Notes: a model not told the origin generated them from the letters alone. A DNA stretch of 37,442 bases from an uncultured Lachnospiraceae bacterium (GCA_910587955.1 CAJUNN010000025.1:1-37442); one strand, 5' to 3'. Counted from the first letter of the stretch, positions 16,104 to 25,169 are shown. Program-made: numbers and translations.

Positions 16104-16145
16104 ATGCGAGCAGCGATGAAAATGCCATGGAGGATATAGATAAAA

Positions 16146-17243
16146 ATGAAACTAGGAATCGTGGGACTTCCCAACGTTGGGAAAAGCACCCTTTTTAATT
16201 CGCTGACCAAGGCGGGCGCAGAGTCTGCCAATTACCCCTTCTGCACCATTGACCCCAATGTGGGGGTGGTGGCAGTGCCGGACGAGCGGCTGGGGCTTCT
16301 GGCAGATATGTACCATTCTGCAAAGGTGACGCCGGCAGTGATTGAGTTTGTAGACATTGCGGGGCTGGTGAAGGGAGCCTCCAAGGGAGAGGGCCTGGGC
16401 AATCAGTTTCTGGCCAACATCCGGGAGGTGGATGCCATCGTCCATGTGGTGCGCTGCTTTGAGGACAGCAATGTGATCCATGTGGACGGGAACATCGCTC
16501 CCCTTCGGGATATTGAGACCATCAACCTGGAACTGATTTTTTCAGACATCGAAATCCTGGAGCGCCGGATTGCCAAGACGAGCCGGGGGGCCAGGAATGA
16601 CAAGACCTTGGCTAAGGAGCTTGAGCTTTTGCAGCGGCTCAAGGAATGGCTGGAAGAGGGAAAAATGGCGGCCGGTTTTGCCGCGGAGGATGAGGACGAG
16701 CTGGCCTGGCTGGAAGAGTATAATCTGCTTACCTATAAGCCGGTGATCTTTGCCGCCAATGTATCGGAGGAGGATCTGCCGGATGACGGGGCTTCCAACT
16801 CCCATGTACAGGCAGTGCGGGACTTTGCCAAAGAGTATGCAAGCGAGGTCTTTGTGATCTGCGCCCAGATTGAGCAGGAGATTGCGGAGCTTCCGGAGGA
16901 GGAGAAAGCCATGTTTCTGGAGGACCTGGGGTTAAAGGAGTCCGGCCTTGAGAAACTTATAAAAGCCAGTTACAGTCTTCTGGGCCTTTTAAGCTTCCTG
17001 ACGGCGGGAGAGACGGAGACCCGGGCCTGGACCATAAAAAAAGGAACCAAGGCGCCGGGAGCAGCCGGGAAGATTCACTCGGACTTCGAGCGGGGCTTTA
17101 TCCGGGCGGAGGTGGTCAATTACCAGGATCTGCTGGACTGCGGCTCCTATGCCGCGGCCAAGGAAAAAGGCCTGGTGGGGCTGGAAGGCAAAGAGTATGT
17201 AGTAAAGGACGGGGATGTGATCCTGTTCCGGTTCAACGTGTAA
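16146..17243 (+). CDS. ychF: Redox-regulated ATPase YchF (Obg-family)
   Basis: A 365-residue P-loop NTPase of the OLA1/YchF group, which prefers ATP over GTP and associates with ribosomes. G1 is GLPNVGKST at residues 6-14, G3 is DIAGLVKGASKGEGLGN, and the altered G4 region is AANVSEED, as in the family. The C-terminal TGS domain (about 280-363) contains TAGETETRAWTIKKGTKAPGAAGKIHSDFERGFIRAEV. Length and layout are standard. It has its own promoter, and dedA follows after about 70 bases. Confidence 0.96.
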   Translation: MKLGIVGLPNVGKSTLFNSLTKAGAESANYPFCTIDPNVGVVAVPDERLGLLADMYHSAKVTPAVIEFVDIAGLVKGASKGEGLGNQFLANIREVDAIVHVVRCFEDSNVIHVDGNIAPLRDIETINLELIFSDIEILERRIAKTSRGARNDKTLAKELELLQRLKEWLEEGKMAAGFAAEDEDELAWLEEYNLLTYKPVIFAANVSEEDLPDDGASNSHVQAVRDFAKEYASEVFVICAQIEQEIAELPEEEKAMFLEDLGLKESGLEKLIKASYSLLGLLSFLTAGETETRAWTIKKGTKAPGAAGKIHSDFERGFIRAEVVNYQDLLDCGSYAAAKEKGLVGLEGKEYVVKDGDVILFRFNV

Positions 17244-17312
17244 GAAAAAGAGGGATGATTTCGGCCGGGAGCGCATAGGTTGTAACCAGAGACGAAAATG
17301 CGAGGTACCTGT

Positions 17313-17927
17313 GTGCAGAGTATCATACTGACTTTGATGGAAAAGTACGGATATCCGGGGATTTTTTTCCTGATTGCGGTGGAAAATATTTTTCCGCCCA
17401 TTCCCTCGGAAGTGATTCTGACCTTCGGCGGTTTCCTGACCACCAGCACCGGCCTGGGGATTTTCGGAGTGATTCTTTTTTCTACTCTGGGTTCCCTGGC
17501 GGGAGCGATTGTCCTGTACGGTGTGGGGCGTATCTTGAGCAAAGAACGGTTGATGCGCCTGGCTGCGGGGCGCATGGGCAAGATCCTATGCCTGAAACCG
17601 GCTGACGTAGAGAGCGCGGATGCCTGGTTTCGCAGAAAAGGGACGAAGACGGTCTTTTTCTGCCGGTTTATTCCTGTAGTACGCAGCCTGATTTCCATTC
17701 CCGCAGGCATGAGCCGCATGGAACTTCCTGCTTTTTTCCTTTACACCACGGCCGGGTCTGTGATCTGGAATGCAGTGCTCATCTGCCTGGGGGCAGCTCT
17801 GGGAGAATCCTGGGAGAAAATCGCCTATCTGGCGGGAGAATACTCCCATATTATGATTATTGTCCTGTCCATCAGTGCCGTCAGCGGCATTCTCTGGTTT
17901 TACGGAAACCGTCCAAAACATTCATAA
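17313..17927 (+). CDS. DedA/SNARE-associated family membrane protein
   Basis: About 204 residues, member of the DedA (VTT domain) family, thought to move or flip lipid carriers and to support envelope homeostasis. The family blocks ENIFPPIPSEVILTFGGFL, FSTLGSLAGAIVLYGVGR, FCRFIPVVRSLISIPAGMSRM and the C-terminal GSVIWNAVLICLGAALGESW are present, with four to five hydrophobic segments. The frame opens at ATG 17298, but that codon has no ribosome binding site, whereas GTG 17313 is 7 bases behind gagg (17302-17305). I therefore prefer 17313. Placement behind ychF may be incidental. A very strong terminator ends the unit. Confidence 0.85.
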   Translation: MQSIILTLMEKYGYPGIFFLIAVENIFPPIPSEVILTFGGFLTTSTGLGIFGVILFSTLGSLAGAIVLYGVGRILSKERLMRLAAGRMGKILCLKPADVESADAWFRRKGTKTVFFCRFIPVVRSLISIPAGMSRMELPAFFLYTTAGSVIWNAVLICLGAALGESWEKIAYLAGEYSHIMIIVLSISAVSGILWFYGNRPKHS

Positions 17928-17996
17928 AGAGAAGACCCCTATATCTGGTATTTGGGAAATTGAGGAAAACCAGATATAGAGGTCTTCTCTTTTTGT
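17928..17996 (+). terminator. Strong terminator behind dedA
   Basis: 22-base arms 17928-17949 and 17969-17990 pair with a single mismatch around a 19-base loop, and are followed by a T-run. It isolates the dcw cluster from the genes upstream. Confidence 0.9.
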
Positions 17997-18018
17997 GCAA
18001 TTTTCACAGAAAATGGAC

Positions 18019-18047
18019 TTGCTTTTTGGAGGGAAGTACGCTATGAT
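18019..18047 (+). promoter_or_regulatory. Promoter of the mraZ/dcw cluster
   Basis: A -35 TTGCTT (18019-18024) and a -10 TATGAT (18042-18047) are 17 bp apart. Transcription would start near 18054, at the first of the MraZ-type repeats. Confidence 0.65.
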
Positions 18048-18055
18048 TAATCTAC

Positions 18056-18080
18056 AAGTGGTGGAAAGTGGTGAAAAGTG
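18056..18080 (+). promoter_or_regulatory. MraZ operator: three AAGTGG repeats at 10-bp spacing
   Basis: AAGTG(G) occurs at 18056, 18066 and 18076, exactly one helical turn apart, with a degenerate AAGTA at 18087. MraZ is known to bind short GTG-containing direct repeats with this periodicity in its own promoter region. The position just behind the -10 box suggests autorepression of the dcw cluster. Confidence 0.75.
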
Positions 18081-18131
18081 GCTTTGAAGTAAAGAATAGT
18101 GGTGCTTCAAGGGTGAAAGAGGGGTGAAAGC

Positions 18132-18569
18132 ATGTTCCGAGGCGAGTACAACCATTCGGTAGACCCCAAGGGCAGGCTTATCATTCCTTCGAAATTCCGG
18201 GAGCAGCTGGGAGACGAATTTATTGTAACGAGGGGACTGGATGGCTGTCTCTTTGTGTTTCCGATGAGAGAGTGGGAAGCGTACGAAGAGAAACTCCGGA
18301 AACTCCCCACCACCAATAAGAATGCCCGTTCTTTTGTAAGATTTCTCACCGCCGGAGCCGCTTCCTGTGAATTTGACAAGCAGGGAAGGATTTTACTTCC
18401 TGCAACTCTTCGGAAGTTTGCGGGGATCGAGAAAGATGTCGTGCTTGCCGGACTCCTGAACCGTATTGAGATCTGGAGCGAGGAAAAGTGGAATCAGAAC
18501 AACAATTACGAAGAAATTGATATGGATGAGATTGCAGGACAGCTCACGGATCTGGGCCTGGATATCTGA
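18132..18569 (+). CDS. mraZ: Transcriptional regulator MraZ
   Basis: A 145-residue DNA-binding protein with two AbrB-like swapped-hairpin repeats, each with the DxxGR turn: HSVDPKGRLIIP at about residues 8-19 and CEFDKQGRILLP at about 80-91. MraZ forms a ring-shaped oligomer that binds spaced direct repeats and regulates the division and cell wall cluster, including its own gene. Three repeats of the matching kind lie just upstream. Start ATG 18132 is behind gaggggtg. It is followed after 15 bases by rsmH. Confidence 0.97.
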   Translation: MFRGEYNHSVDPKGRLIIPSKFREQLGDEFIVTRGLDGCLFVFPMREWEAYEEKLRKLPTTNKNARSFVRFLTAGAASCEFDKQGRILLPATLRKFAGIEKDVVLAGLLNRIEIWSEEKWNQNNNYEEIDMDEIAGQLTDLGLDI

Positions 18570-18584
18570 CAGCGGGAGGCATGG

Positions 18585-19520
18585 ATGGAATTTTCACATG
18601 TATCGGTCCTGCTGCGGGAGACAATCGAAGAACTCTGCATCCGGCCGGAGGGAGTCTATGTGGACGGAACCCTGGGCGGAGGCGGACATGCCTTCGAGGT
18701 CTGTTCCCGCCTGAGCGGACAGGGTCGCCTGATCGGCTTTGACCAGGACGGGGATGCGGTTGCGGCAGCCGAAGAGAGACTTAAGCCTTTTGAGGGCCGG
18801 GTCGCGATCATCCGCAGCAATTACTGCAATATGAAGACGGAACTGAAATCTCTGGGTATCCGCCGGGTGGACGGTATTCTTCTGGATCTGGGGGTTTCCT
18901 CCTATCAGCTGGACACGGCCGAAAGGGGGTTTACCTACCGGGAGGACGCCGCTTTGGATATGCGGATGGACAAGCGCCAGACCAGGACAGCGAGAGACAT
19001 TGTCAATACCTATTCTGAGGCTGAGCTGTTCCGGATCATCCGGGATTACGGGGAAGACAAATTTGCAAAGAACATTGCCCGGCATATTGCCGAGGCGAGA
19101 GCGGAAAAAAGCATTGAGACTACAGGGGAGCTTTCGGAGATTATACGAGGCGCCATTCCGGCCAGAATGCGGGCGGGCGGAGGCCATCCGGCCAAGCGGA
19201 CTTTCCAGGCTGTGCGCATTGAGCTGAATCAGGAGCTGGAGGTTTTGCAAAACTCCCTGGACGATATGATTGATCTGCTGAATCCGGGGGGAAGGCTCTG
19301 CGTGATTACCTTTCATTCCCTGGAGGACCGGATTGTCAAAAATATTTTTCGGACCAATGAAAACCCCTGCACCTGCCCTTCAAATTTTCCTGTGTGTGTG
19401 TGTGGCAAAAAGCCGAAGGGCAGGGCAGCTACTAAAAAACCGATTGTTCCCGGTAAGGAGGAATTGGAAAAAAATAAACGTTCCAAAAGTGCAAAACTTC
19501 GGGTATTTGAGCGTACCTGA
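18585..19520 (+). CDS. rsmH: 16S rRNA (cytosine(1402)-N4)-methyltransferase RsmH
   Basis: A 311-residue SAM-dependent methyltransferase (formerly MraW) that methylates C1402 in the ribosomal P site. The SAM site is VYVDGTLGGGGHAFEV near residues 24-39, followed by LIGFDQDGDA and DGILLDLGVSSYQLD. The C-terminal CVITFHSLEDRIVKNIF and a basic tail are typical. ATG 18585 has gggagg 7 bases upstream; the overlapping ATG at 18581 is out of frame. It sits in its usual place between mraZ and ftsL. Confidence 0.97.
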   Translation: MEFSHVSVLLRETIEELCIRPEGVYVDGTLGGGGHAFEVCSRLSGQGRLIGFDQDGDAVAAAEERLKPFEGRVAIIRSNYCNMKTELKSLGIRRVDGILLDLGVSSYQLDTAERGFTYREDAALDMRMDKRQTRTARDIVNTYSEAELFRIIRDYGEDKFAKNIARHIAEARAEKSIETTGELSEIIRGAIPARMRAGGGHPAKRTFQAVRIELNQELEVLQNSLDDMIDLLNPGGRLCVITFHSLEDRIVKNIFRTNENPCTCPSNFPVCVCGKKPKGRAATKKPIVPGKEELEKNKRSKSAKLRVFERT

Positions 19521-19539
19521 GCAGAATTGAGAGATTATT

Positions 19540-20076
19540 ATGGCAGAAATCAGAAGCATTTACACGGACAAACGAAAAAATTCAGACAGAACTAGACAGA
19601 CATATGTAAATGGCACCGCAGTCCGTAAGCTTCAGGTGGAAGAGGCGCCGGATAGAAGCCGGAAAAAGAGGAGAACTCCGAATGCGCGGCCGCGCCGTGC
19701 AAGGGCGGAGAAGCCGCGGTATTTCAGCGTAGGCTATACCCTGTTTCTGGCTGCTGCATCTGTGCTCACTTTGTGGGTCTGCGCAGGATATCTTAAGCTG
19801 CAGGCAGATAATACGGCCAGAAGGAAAAACATTGTGGCCCTGAAAGAGCAGCTTGCGGATCAAAAGGCAGAGAATGATGACGAGTACAACCGGGTGGCTT
19901 CCTCAGTGGATTTGGAGGAAGTGCGCGATATCGCCATCAATGAGCTGGGCATGGTTTATGCCGGTGCGGATCAGGTGGTGCTTTACGACGGGAGAGGCAG
20001 AGATTATGTGAAACAGTATGCAGAAATTCCCCAGGAGAGCAGCAAAAAGGGTCTGACGGGGACGAGAAGCAGGTGA
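19540..20076 (+). CDS. ftsL: Cell division protein FtsL-like
   Basis: A 178-residue bitopic protein. A long basic cytoplasmic N terminus (about 1-62, many R and K) precedes one membrane segment (about 65-87, YTLFLAAASVLTLWVCAGYL). A short extracellular coiled coil follows (LQADNTARRKNIVALKEQLADQKAENDDEYNRV), then the family's ...IAINELGMVYAGADQVVLY. FtsL links FtsQ/DivIB and FtsB/DivIC at the septum and helps activate FtsW-FtsI. Sequence conservation in this family is low, so identity rests on topology and its position between rsmH and the PBP gene. It overlaps the next gene by 4 bases. Confidence 0.85.
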   Translation: MAEIRSIYTDKRKNSDRTRQTYVNGTAVRKLQVEEAPDRSRKKRRTPNARPRRARAEKPRYFSVGYTLFLAAASVLTLWVCAGYLKLQADNTARRKNIVALKEQLADQKAENDDEYNRVASSVDLEEVRDIAINELGMVYAGADQVVLYDGRGRDYVKQYAEIPQESSKKGLTGTRSR

Positions 20077-22301
20077 AGTCTTTGAAAAATTCAGGAAAGA
20101 ACCGGGCCAGAAGGAAGGCCCGTATGCAGAATCGAATGAAACGGAAGCTGGCACTATTATTTACAATAATAGTGCTTGCTTTAGTTGGGGTGGATATCCG
20201 GCTGGCATATATCAACAGGACCAGCGGGGATAAGTATACCAGGCGGGTGCTGGCCCAGCAGGATACGGACAGCACTCTGCTGCCCTACAAGCGGGGAGAT
20301 ATCCTGGATCGGAACGGAACCGTTCTTGCTACCAGCGAAAAAGTCTACAACTTGATTCTGGATCCCAAGGTTCTTTGGCAGAGCGCCCATGAGGATCCGG
20401 AGAAAGACTGCGTGGCTCCTACCCTGAAGGCTCTGGCCTCTTGTTTTGAGCTGGATGAAGCCGAGCTCCGGGCCACTTTGAATGAGCGGAAGGACAGCAG
20501 CTATGTGCCTCTTTTGAAGCAGCTTTCCAAAGATGCCATTTCAGAGTTTACGGCTATGCAGGAGGATGAGAAGACAGGAAGCAAGATCAAAGGTGTCTGG
20601 TTTGAGGACTCTTATCTCCGGAAATACCCCAATAACTCCCTGGCCTGCAACGTGATCGGCTACACCGTGTCCGGCAACCAGGGACAGACGGGAATTGAGG
20701 AGGAGTACAGCAGTGTTTTAAACGGCACGAATGGCCGGAGCTATAATTATCTCAATGAAGATCTGGAACAGGCTAAGGTGGTAAGGAAGCCCACAGACGG
20801 CAACACGGTAGTGTCTACCATTGATGTGACTCTCCAGAGTATTGCGGAGAAATATATTCAGAAATTTGTTGAGGATTATACGAATAAAAATGTGGAAGGT
20901 CCGGCGGCTCTCAACATTGCCGTGCTGATGATGAATCCTCAGAACGGGGAGATTCTAGCCATGGCCAGGGATGTAACCTTTGATTTGAACAATCCGCATG
21001 ATCTGGTGGCCAACGGCTATCTCACCCAGGAAGAATTGGACGCCATGTCGGAGGAAGAGCAGCTGGACGCCAAGAACCAGATGTGGAGAAATTTCTGCAT
21101 CAGCGATGGCTTTGAGCCCGGATCTACCGTAAAACCAATGACAGTGGCAGGGGCCCTGGAGATGGGGATCATCAATGACAGCACCACCTTTTTGTGCGAC
21201 GGCGGCCAGGTGATTGTGGAGGGACAGCAGCCCATACGCTGCGCCAAGAGGAGCGGGCACGGCCTGATTACTCTGGACGGCAGCATCATGTTTTCCTGCA
21301 ACGATGCCCTGATGCAGATAGGAGCAATGGAGGGGTACGACAATTATCTGAAATATCAGCAAATGTTTAATTTCGGCCTGAAGACAAACATCGATCTTCC
21401 CGGTGAGACCAACAATGCAACCACGGTGTTTTCCAAAGATAATATGGGTCCTACAGAGCTGGCTACCTCTACGTTTGGACAGGGTTTTAACACCACCATG
21501 ATTCAGGTGGCCTCGGCCTTTTCCTCCGTGATTAACGGTGGGTATTACTACCGCCCTCATGTGGTGAAGCGCATTTTGGATTCCAGCGGAGGGACTGTAG
21601 AGACCATCAATCCTGTTCTGGTGCGGCAGACCATATCTTCCAAAACGTCTGCTCTGCTGAAACAGTATCTTTACCATACCATGTACGGAGAGGCGGATCA
21701 GAACGGGAACAATCCCACGGGAAAGAAAGGGCGCATCGCCGGCTATGCTATGGGAGGCAAGACGGGGACGGCACAGAAGCTCCCAAGAAGCCGTGAGGCC
21801 TATGTAGTATCCTTTATCGGGTTTGCTCCGGTGGACAATCCCCAGGTGGTCTGTTATGTGGTGGTGGATGAGCCCAATGCGGCGGATCCGGTGTCCCAGG
21901 CCAGCAGCTCCTATGCCCTGGAAATTTATAAAAACATTATGAAAGAGGCTCTTCCCTACCTGAATATTTACGCCACGGAGGAGATTCCGGCGGATATGCA
22001 GGAAGAAGTGGCGGCCGAAAATGCTGCCAAACAGGAAGCGGAAAGCGGAGATGATGACGAAGAGGAAGACCAGGAGGGAGAAGAGGGAAATGAGGACGAA
22101 CCGGAAGACGGAACCCTGATTGATCCCAACACTGGGGAGAAGGTGAAAATGCCCACCCCGGAGGAAGCGGAGGAGCAGGAGGGTGGAATCATGAACGGCA
22201 TCGGCAGTCCCATTCTTCCCAGCGGGGAGATTCAGGTCCCGGGGGGAGAAGAAACACCAAACGACCCGGACGGGACGGGAGACGGAGACGATTCCCGGTA
22301 A
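20073..22301 (+). CDS. Class B penicillin-binding protein (FtsI/PBP2-like) with acidic tail
   Basis: A 742-residue peptidoglycan transpeptidase. One membrane anchor (about 25-45) is followed by the dimerisation domain with RGDILDRNGTVLAT. The transpeptidase domain has the three active-site motifs: S351-TVK (EPGSTVKPM), S408-C-N, and K563-TG (GGKTGTAQ). No PASTA domain follows. Instead, the last ~85 residues are very acidic and proline-rich (runs such as SGDDDEEEDQEGEEGNEDEPED), which lengthens the protein well beyond the family's usual 550-650. The start is taken as GTG 20073, overlapping the ftsL stop; TTG 20082 or ATG 20124 are alternatives. Probably the septal transpeptidase working with FtsW. 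Which of the two adjacent PBPs is vegetative and which is sporulation-specific is not certain. Confidence 0.92.
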   Translation: MKSLKNSGKNRARRKARMQNRMKRKLALLFTIIVLALVGVDIRLAYINRTSGDKYTRRVLAQQDTDSTLLPYKRGDILDRNGTVLATSEKVYNLILDPKVLWQSAHEDPEKDCVAPTLKALASCFELDEAELRATLNERKDSSYVPLLKQLSKDAISEFTAMQEDEKTGSKIKGVWFEDSYLRKYPNNSLACNVIGYTVSGNQGQTGIEEEYSSVLNGTNGRSYNYLNEDLEQAKVVRKPTDGNTVVSTIDVTLQSIAEKYIQKFVEDYTNKNVEGPAALNIAVLMMNPQNGEILAMARDVTFDLNNPHDLVANGYLTQEELDAMSEEEQLDAKNQMWRNFCISDGFEPGSTVKPMTVAGALEMGIINDSTTFLCDGGQVIVEGQQPIRCAKRSGHGLITLDGSIMFSCNDALMQIGAMEGYDNYLKYQQMFNFGLKTNIDLPGETNNATTVFSKDNMGPTELATSTFGQGFNTTMIQVASAFSSVINGGYYYRPHVVKRILDSSGGTVETINPVLVRQTISSKTSALLKQYLYHTMYGEADQNGNNPTGKKGRIAGYAMGGKTGTAQKLPRSREAYVVSFIGFAPVDNPQVVCYVVVDEPNAADPVSQASSSYALEIYKNIMKEALPYLNIYATEEIPADMQEEVAAENAAKQEAESGDDDEEEDQEGEEGNEDEPEDGTLIDPNTGEKVKMPTPEEAEEQEGGIMNGIGSPILPSGEIQVPGGEETPNDPDGTGDGDDSR

Positions 22302-22393
22302 AATACAGATGAATATATTTGGGGACCTTATAATAGTTTGTAAAAAGCGGCTGTAGTTTGGCGGCGGCGGAAAACTTTTATGAGGTCTTCTTT

Positions 22394-24154
22394 ATGAATC
22401 CCAAGTGCAAGACATATAACAGAAAAAAGATGGTTTTCGTGTTTTCCTTCTGTTTTCTGGCGGTGCTGGTCCTTGTGGGGCGCCTGGTGAAGCTGATGAT
22501 TTTTGAGTCCGAATACTATCAGGATTTGGCTGAGGATCTCCATGAGCGGGAGCGGAGCATCAAAGCGGCCAGAGGGAAGATTGTGGATGCTTCCGGCACG
22601 GTCCTGGCTACCAACCGGACAGTTTGCACCATTTCTGTGGTTCACAGCCAGATAAAAGATCCGGAGCGGGTCATTGAAGTGCTTTGCAAAGAGCTGGAGC
22701 TGCCGGAGGAGACCGTCCGCAAGCGGGTGGAAAAGCGCAGCTCCATTGAACGGGTCCAGGCGAATGTGGAGAAAGAGGTGGGGGACCGGATCCGGGAATA
22801 CCAGCTGGAGGGGGTAAAGATAGACGAGGATTTCCGGCGCTATTATCCCTACGGCAGTCTGGCATCCAAGGTGCTTGGGTTTACGGGAAGCGATAACCAG
22901 GGGATTATCGGCCTGGAAGTGATTTATGACGAATATTTGCAGGGCATCAACGGGACCATTCTCACCCTGACGGATGCCCGGGGTGTGGAGATTGCGGATG
23001 CCGGGGAGGAGCGGGTGGAGCCGGTTCCCGGAAGCGACCTTTATATCAGCCTGGACTACAATATCCAGCTTTATGCCCAGCAGGCGGCTTTAAAAGCTCT
23101 GGAGCAGAAACAGGCCACTTATGTATCCATTATTATTATGAATCCCAAGAACGGAGAGATTTACGCAAATGTGAATGTACCGGAGTTTGATTTAAACGAT
23201 CCTTTTACGCTTAATACGGATGTAGATACCTCCGTGCTTACAGATCAGGAGAAACAGGATCTTCTGAACCAGATGTGGCGGAATCAGAGTATCAACGATA
23301 CTTACGAGCCGGGTTCCACGTTCAAGGTGATCACGGCCTCCGCAGCCTTGGAGAAAGGTGTGGTGTCCCTGACCGACACGTTTAGCTGCCCGGGCTACCG
23401 GATGGTAGAAGATCGGCGGATCCGCTGCCACAAGGTGGGAGGTCACGGGGCAGAGACCTTTGTGCAGGGGATACAAAATTCCTGCAATCCGGTATTCATC
23501 GACGTAGGCCAGCGGGTAGGCACCGAGGATTTCTATCACTATTTTGAACAGTTCGGGCTGCTTTCCAAAACGGGAGTTGACTTACCTGGCGAAGCTTCAA
23601 CGATTATGCACAAGGTAGAAAACATTGGAGCCGTGGAGCTGGCCACCATTTCCTTCGGCCAGTCGTTCCAGATTACGCCCATGCAGCTTGCCACGACCAT
23701 CAGTTCCATTATCAATGGCGGCACCCGGGTCACGCCCCATTTCGGCGTGGAGATAAGGGACAGGGAGGGAAACGTTCTTAAGAAGCTGCAGTATGAGAGC
23801 CGGGAGGGCGTAGTGTCCAAGGAGACTTCGGATACCATGCGGTTTCTCATGGAGAAGGTGGTATCCGAAGGAGGAGGAAAGAACGCCCAGATTGAAGGCT
23901 ACCGCATCGGCGGCAAAACAGCCACCTCCCAGACGCTTCCCAGGGGCACGAACAAATACATTTCTTCTTTTATCGGTTTTGCCCCGGCGGACGATCCTCA
24001 GGTTGTGGGAATTGCCATCATCCACAATCCCCAGGGGGTGTATTACGGGGGAACCATTGCGGCGCCGGTGATCCGGGACATATTTTCCAATATTTTGCCG
24101 TATCTTGGAATTGAAAAGGAAGAAATAGTATCAAAGGACGAAGATAACGGTTGA
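22394..24154 (+). CDS. Class B penicillin-binding protein (SpoVD/FtsI-like) with KTA in place of KTG
   Basis: A 586-residue transpeptidase, second in tandem. A membrane anchor lies at about residues 13-36, then ARGKIVDASGTVLAT. The active-site motifs are S308-TFK (EPGSTFKVI), S363-C-N, and K508-T-A in GGKTATSQTLPR, where the usual Gly is Ala. The rest of the domain looks intact, so activity is likely retained. The frame is open from TTG 22358, but ATG 22394 has gaggt at 22382-22386 and is preferred. There is no PASTA domain. By position before mraY it corresponds to spoVD of Bacillus, used for spore cortex, but it could serve elongation or division; this is inference. Confidence 0.9.
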   Translation: MNPKCKTYNRKKMVFVFSFCFLAVLVLVGRLVKLMIFESEYYQDLAEDLHERERSIKAARGKIVDASGTVLATNRTVCTISVVHSQIKDPERVIEVLCKELELPEETVRKRVEKRSSIERVQANVEKEVGDRIREYQLEGVKIDEDFRRYYPYGSLASKVLGFTGSDNQGIIGLEVIYDEYLQGINGTILTLTDARGVEIADAGEERVEPVPGSDLYISLDYNIQLYAQQAALKALEQKQATYVSIIIMNPKNGEIYANVNVPEFDLNDPFTLNTDVDTSVLTDQEKQDLLNQMWRNQSINDTYEPGSTFKVITASAALEKGVVSLTDTFSCPGYRMVEDRRIRCHKVGGHGAETFVQGIQNSCNPVFIDVGQRVGTEDFYHYFEQFGLLSKTGVDLPGEASTIMHKVENIGAVELATISFGQSFQITPMQLATTISSIINGGTRVTPHFGVEIRDREGNVLKKLQYESREGVVSKETSDTMRFLMEKVVSEGGGKNAQIEGYRIGGKTATSQTLPRGTNKYISSFIGFAPADDPQVVGIAIIHNPQGVYYGGTIAAPVIRDIFSNILPYLGIEKEEIVSKDEDNG

Positions 24155-24212
24155 TCAATACAGGGAAAAGCCTTATAATTCTATGGACAGAAAAATTGCG
24201 AGGTAAAAATAC

Positions 24213-25169
24213 ATGGATGAGACAATGGTACTGCCCATATTAATATCCTTTGCCATCAGCGCGGCTTTGGGACCGGTGGTGATCCCCCTTCTGCGGAGGC
24301 TGAAGTTCGGCCAGACCGTCCGGGACGACGGGCCCAAGAGCCACTTGAAGAAAAGCGGTACGCCTACCATGGGAGGGCTTATTATTCTGGCGGGGATTGT
24401 GATTACGTCCCTTCTGTATGTGAAGGATTATCCGGGAATCATTCCCATCCTGTTTGTAACGGCGGGATTTGGGATCATCGGATTTCTGGACGATTATATT
24501 AAGATTATCCTGCACCGGTCCGAGGGGCTGACCCCGGGACAGAAAATGTTCGGCCAGTTTCTGGTGACGGGAGTATTTGTTTATTATTACTACCGGTTTA
24601 CAGGCGGGGATATGGAGATGCTGATTCCTTTCTGGCCGGAACACTATCTGCATTTGGGCTGGCTGGCCGTTCCTGTGGCCTTCCTGGCCATTATCGGAAC
24701 CGTCAACGGGGCCAATTTCACCGACGGGCTGGATGGACTGGCCTCCAGTGTCACCGTGCTGATCGCCACTTTTTTTACCGTGGTGGCCGTGGGAACGAAA
24801 AGCGGCCTGCATCCCATTACTTGTGCCGTGGTGGGAAGCCTGATGGGGTTTCTCCTTTTTAACGTTTATCCGGCCAGCGTGTTTATGGGGGATACGGGCT
24901 CCCTGGCCCTGGGCGGCTTTGTGGCTTCCACAGCCTATATGCTGAAAATGCCTATGTTTATCCTGATTGTGGCGCTGATCTACTGGGTGGAAATCCTCTC
25001 CGTCATGATCCAGGTGACGTATTTCAAACTTTCCGGGGGAAAGCGGATTTTCCGCATGGCTCCCATTCACCATCATTTTGAACTGGGCGGATGGTCCGAG
25101 ACCCGGGTGGTGGCTGTGTTTTCCATTGTGACAGCCATTCTCTGTCTGGTGGGGATTCTGGCTCTATAA
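24213..25169 (+). CDS. mraY: Phospho-N-acetylmuramoyl-pentapeptide transferase
   Basis: A 318-residue integral membrane enzyme that transfers phospho-MurNAc-pentapeptide from UDP to undecaprenyl phosphate, giving lipid I. The conserved blocks are FGQTVRDDGPKSHLKKSGTPTMGG, the Asp pair in GFLDDYIK, NFTDGLDGLA, and MAPIHHHFELGGWSE in the C-terminal part. About ten membrane segments. It uses the carrier that comes from UppS. A gaggt ribosome binding site precedes the ATG. murD follows after 24 bases. Confidence 0.97.
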   Translation: MDETMVLPILISFAISAALGPVVIPLLRRLKFGQTVRDDGPKSHLKKSGTPTMGGLIILAGIVITSLLYVKDYPGIIPILFVTAGFGIIGFLDDYIKIILHRSEGLTPGQKMFGQFLVTGVFVYYYYRFTGGDMEMLIPFWPEHYLHLGWLAVPVAFLAIIGTVNGANFTDGLDGLASSVTVLIATFFTVVAVGTKSGLHPITCAVVGSLMGFLLFNVYPASVFMGDTGSLALGGFVASTAYMLKMPMFILIVALIYWVEILSVMIQVTYFKLSGGKRIFRMAPIHHHFELGGWSETRVVAVFSIVTAILCLVGILAL

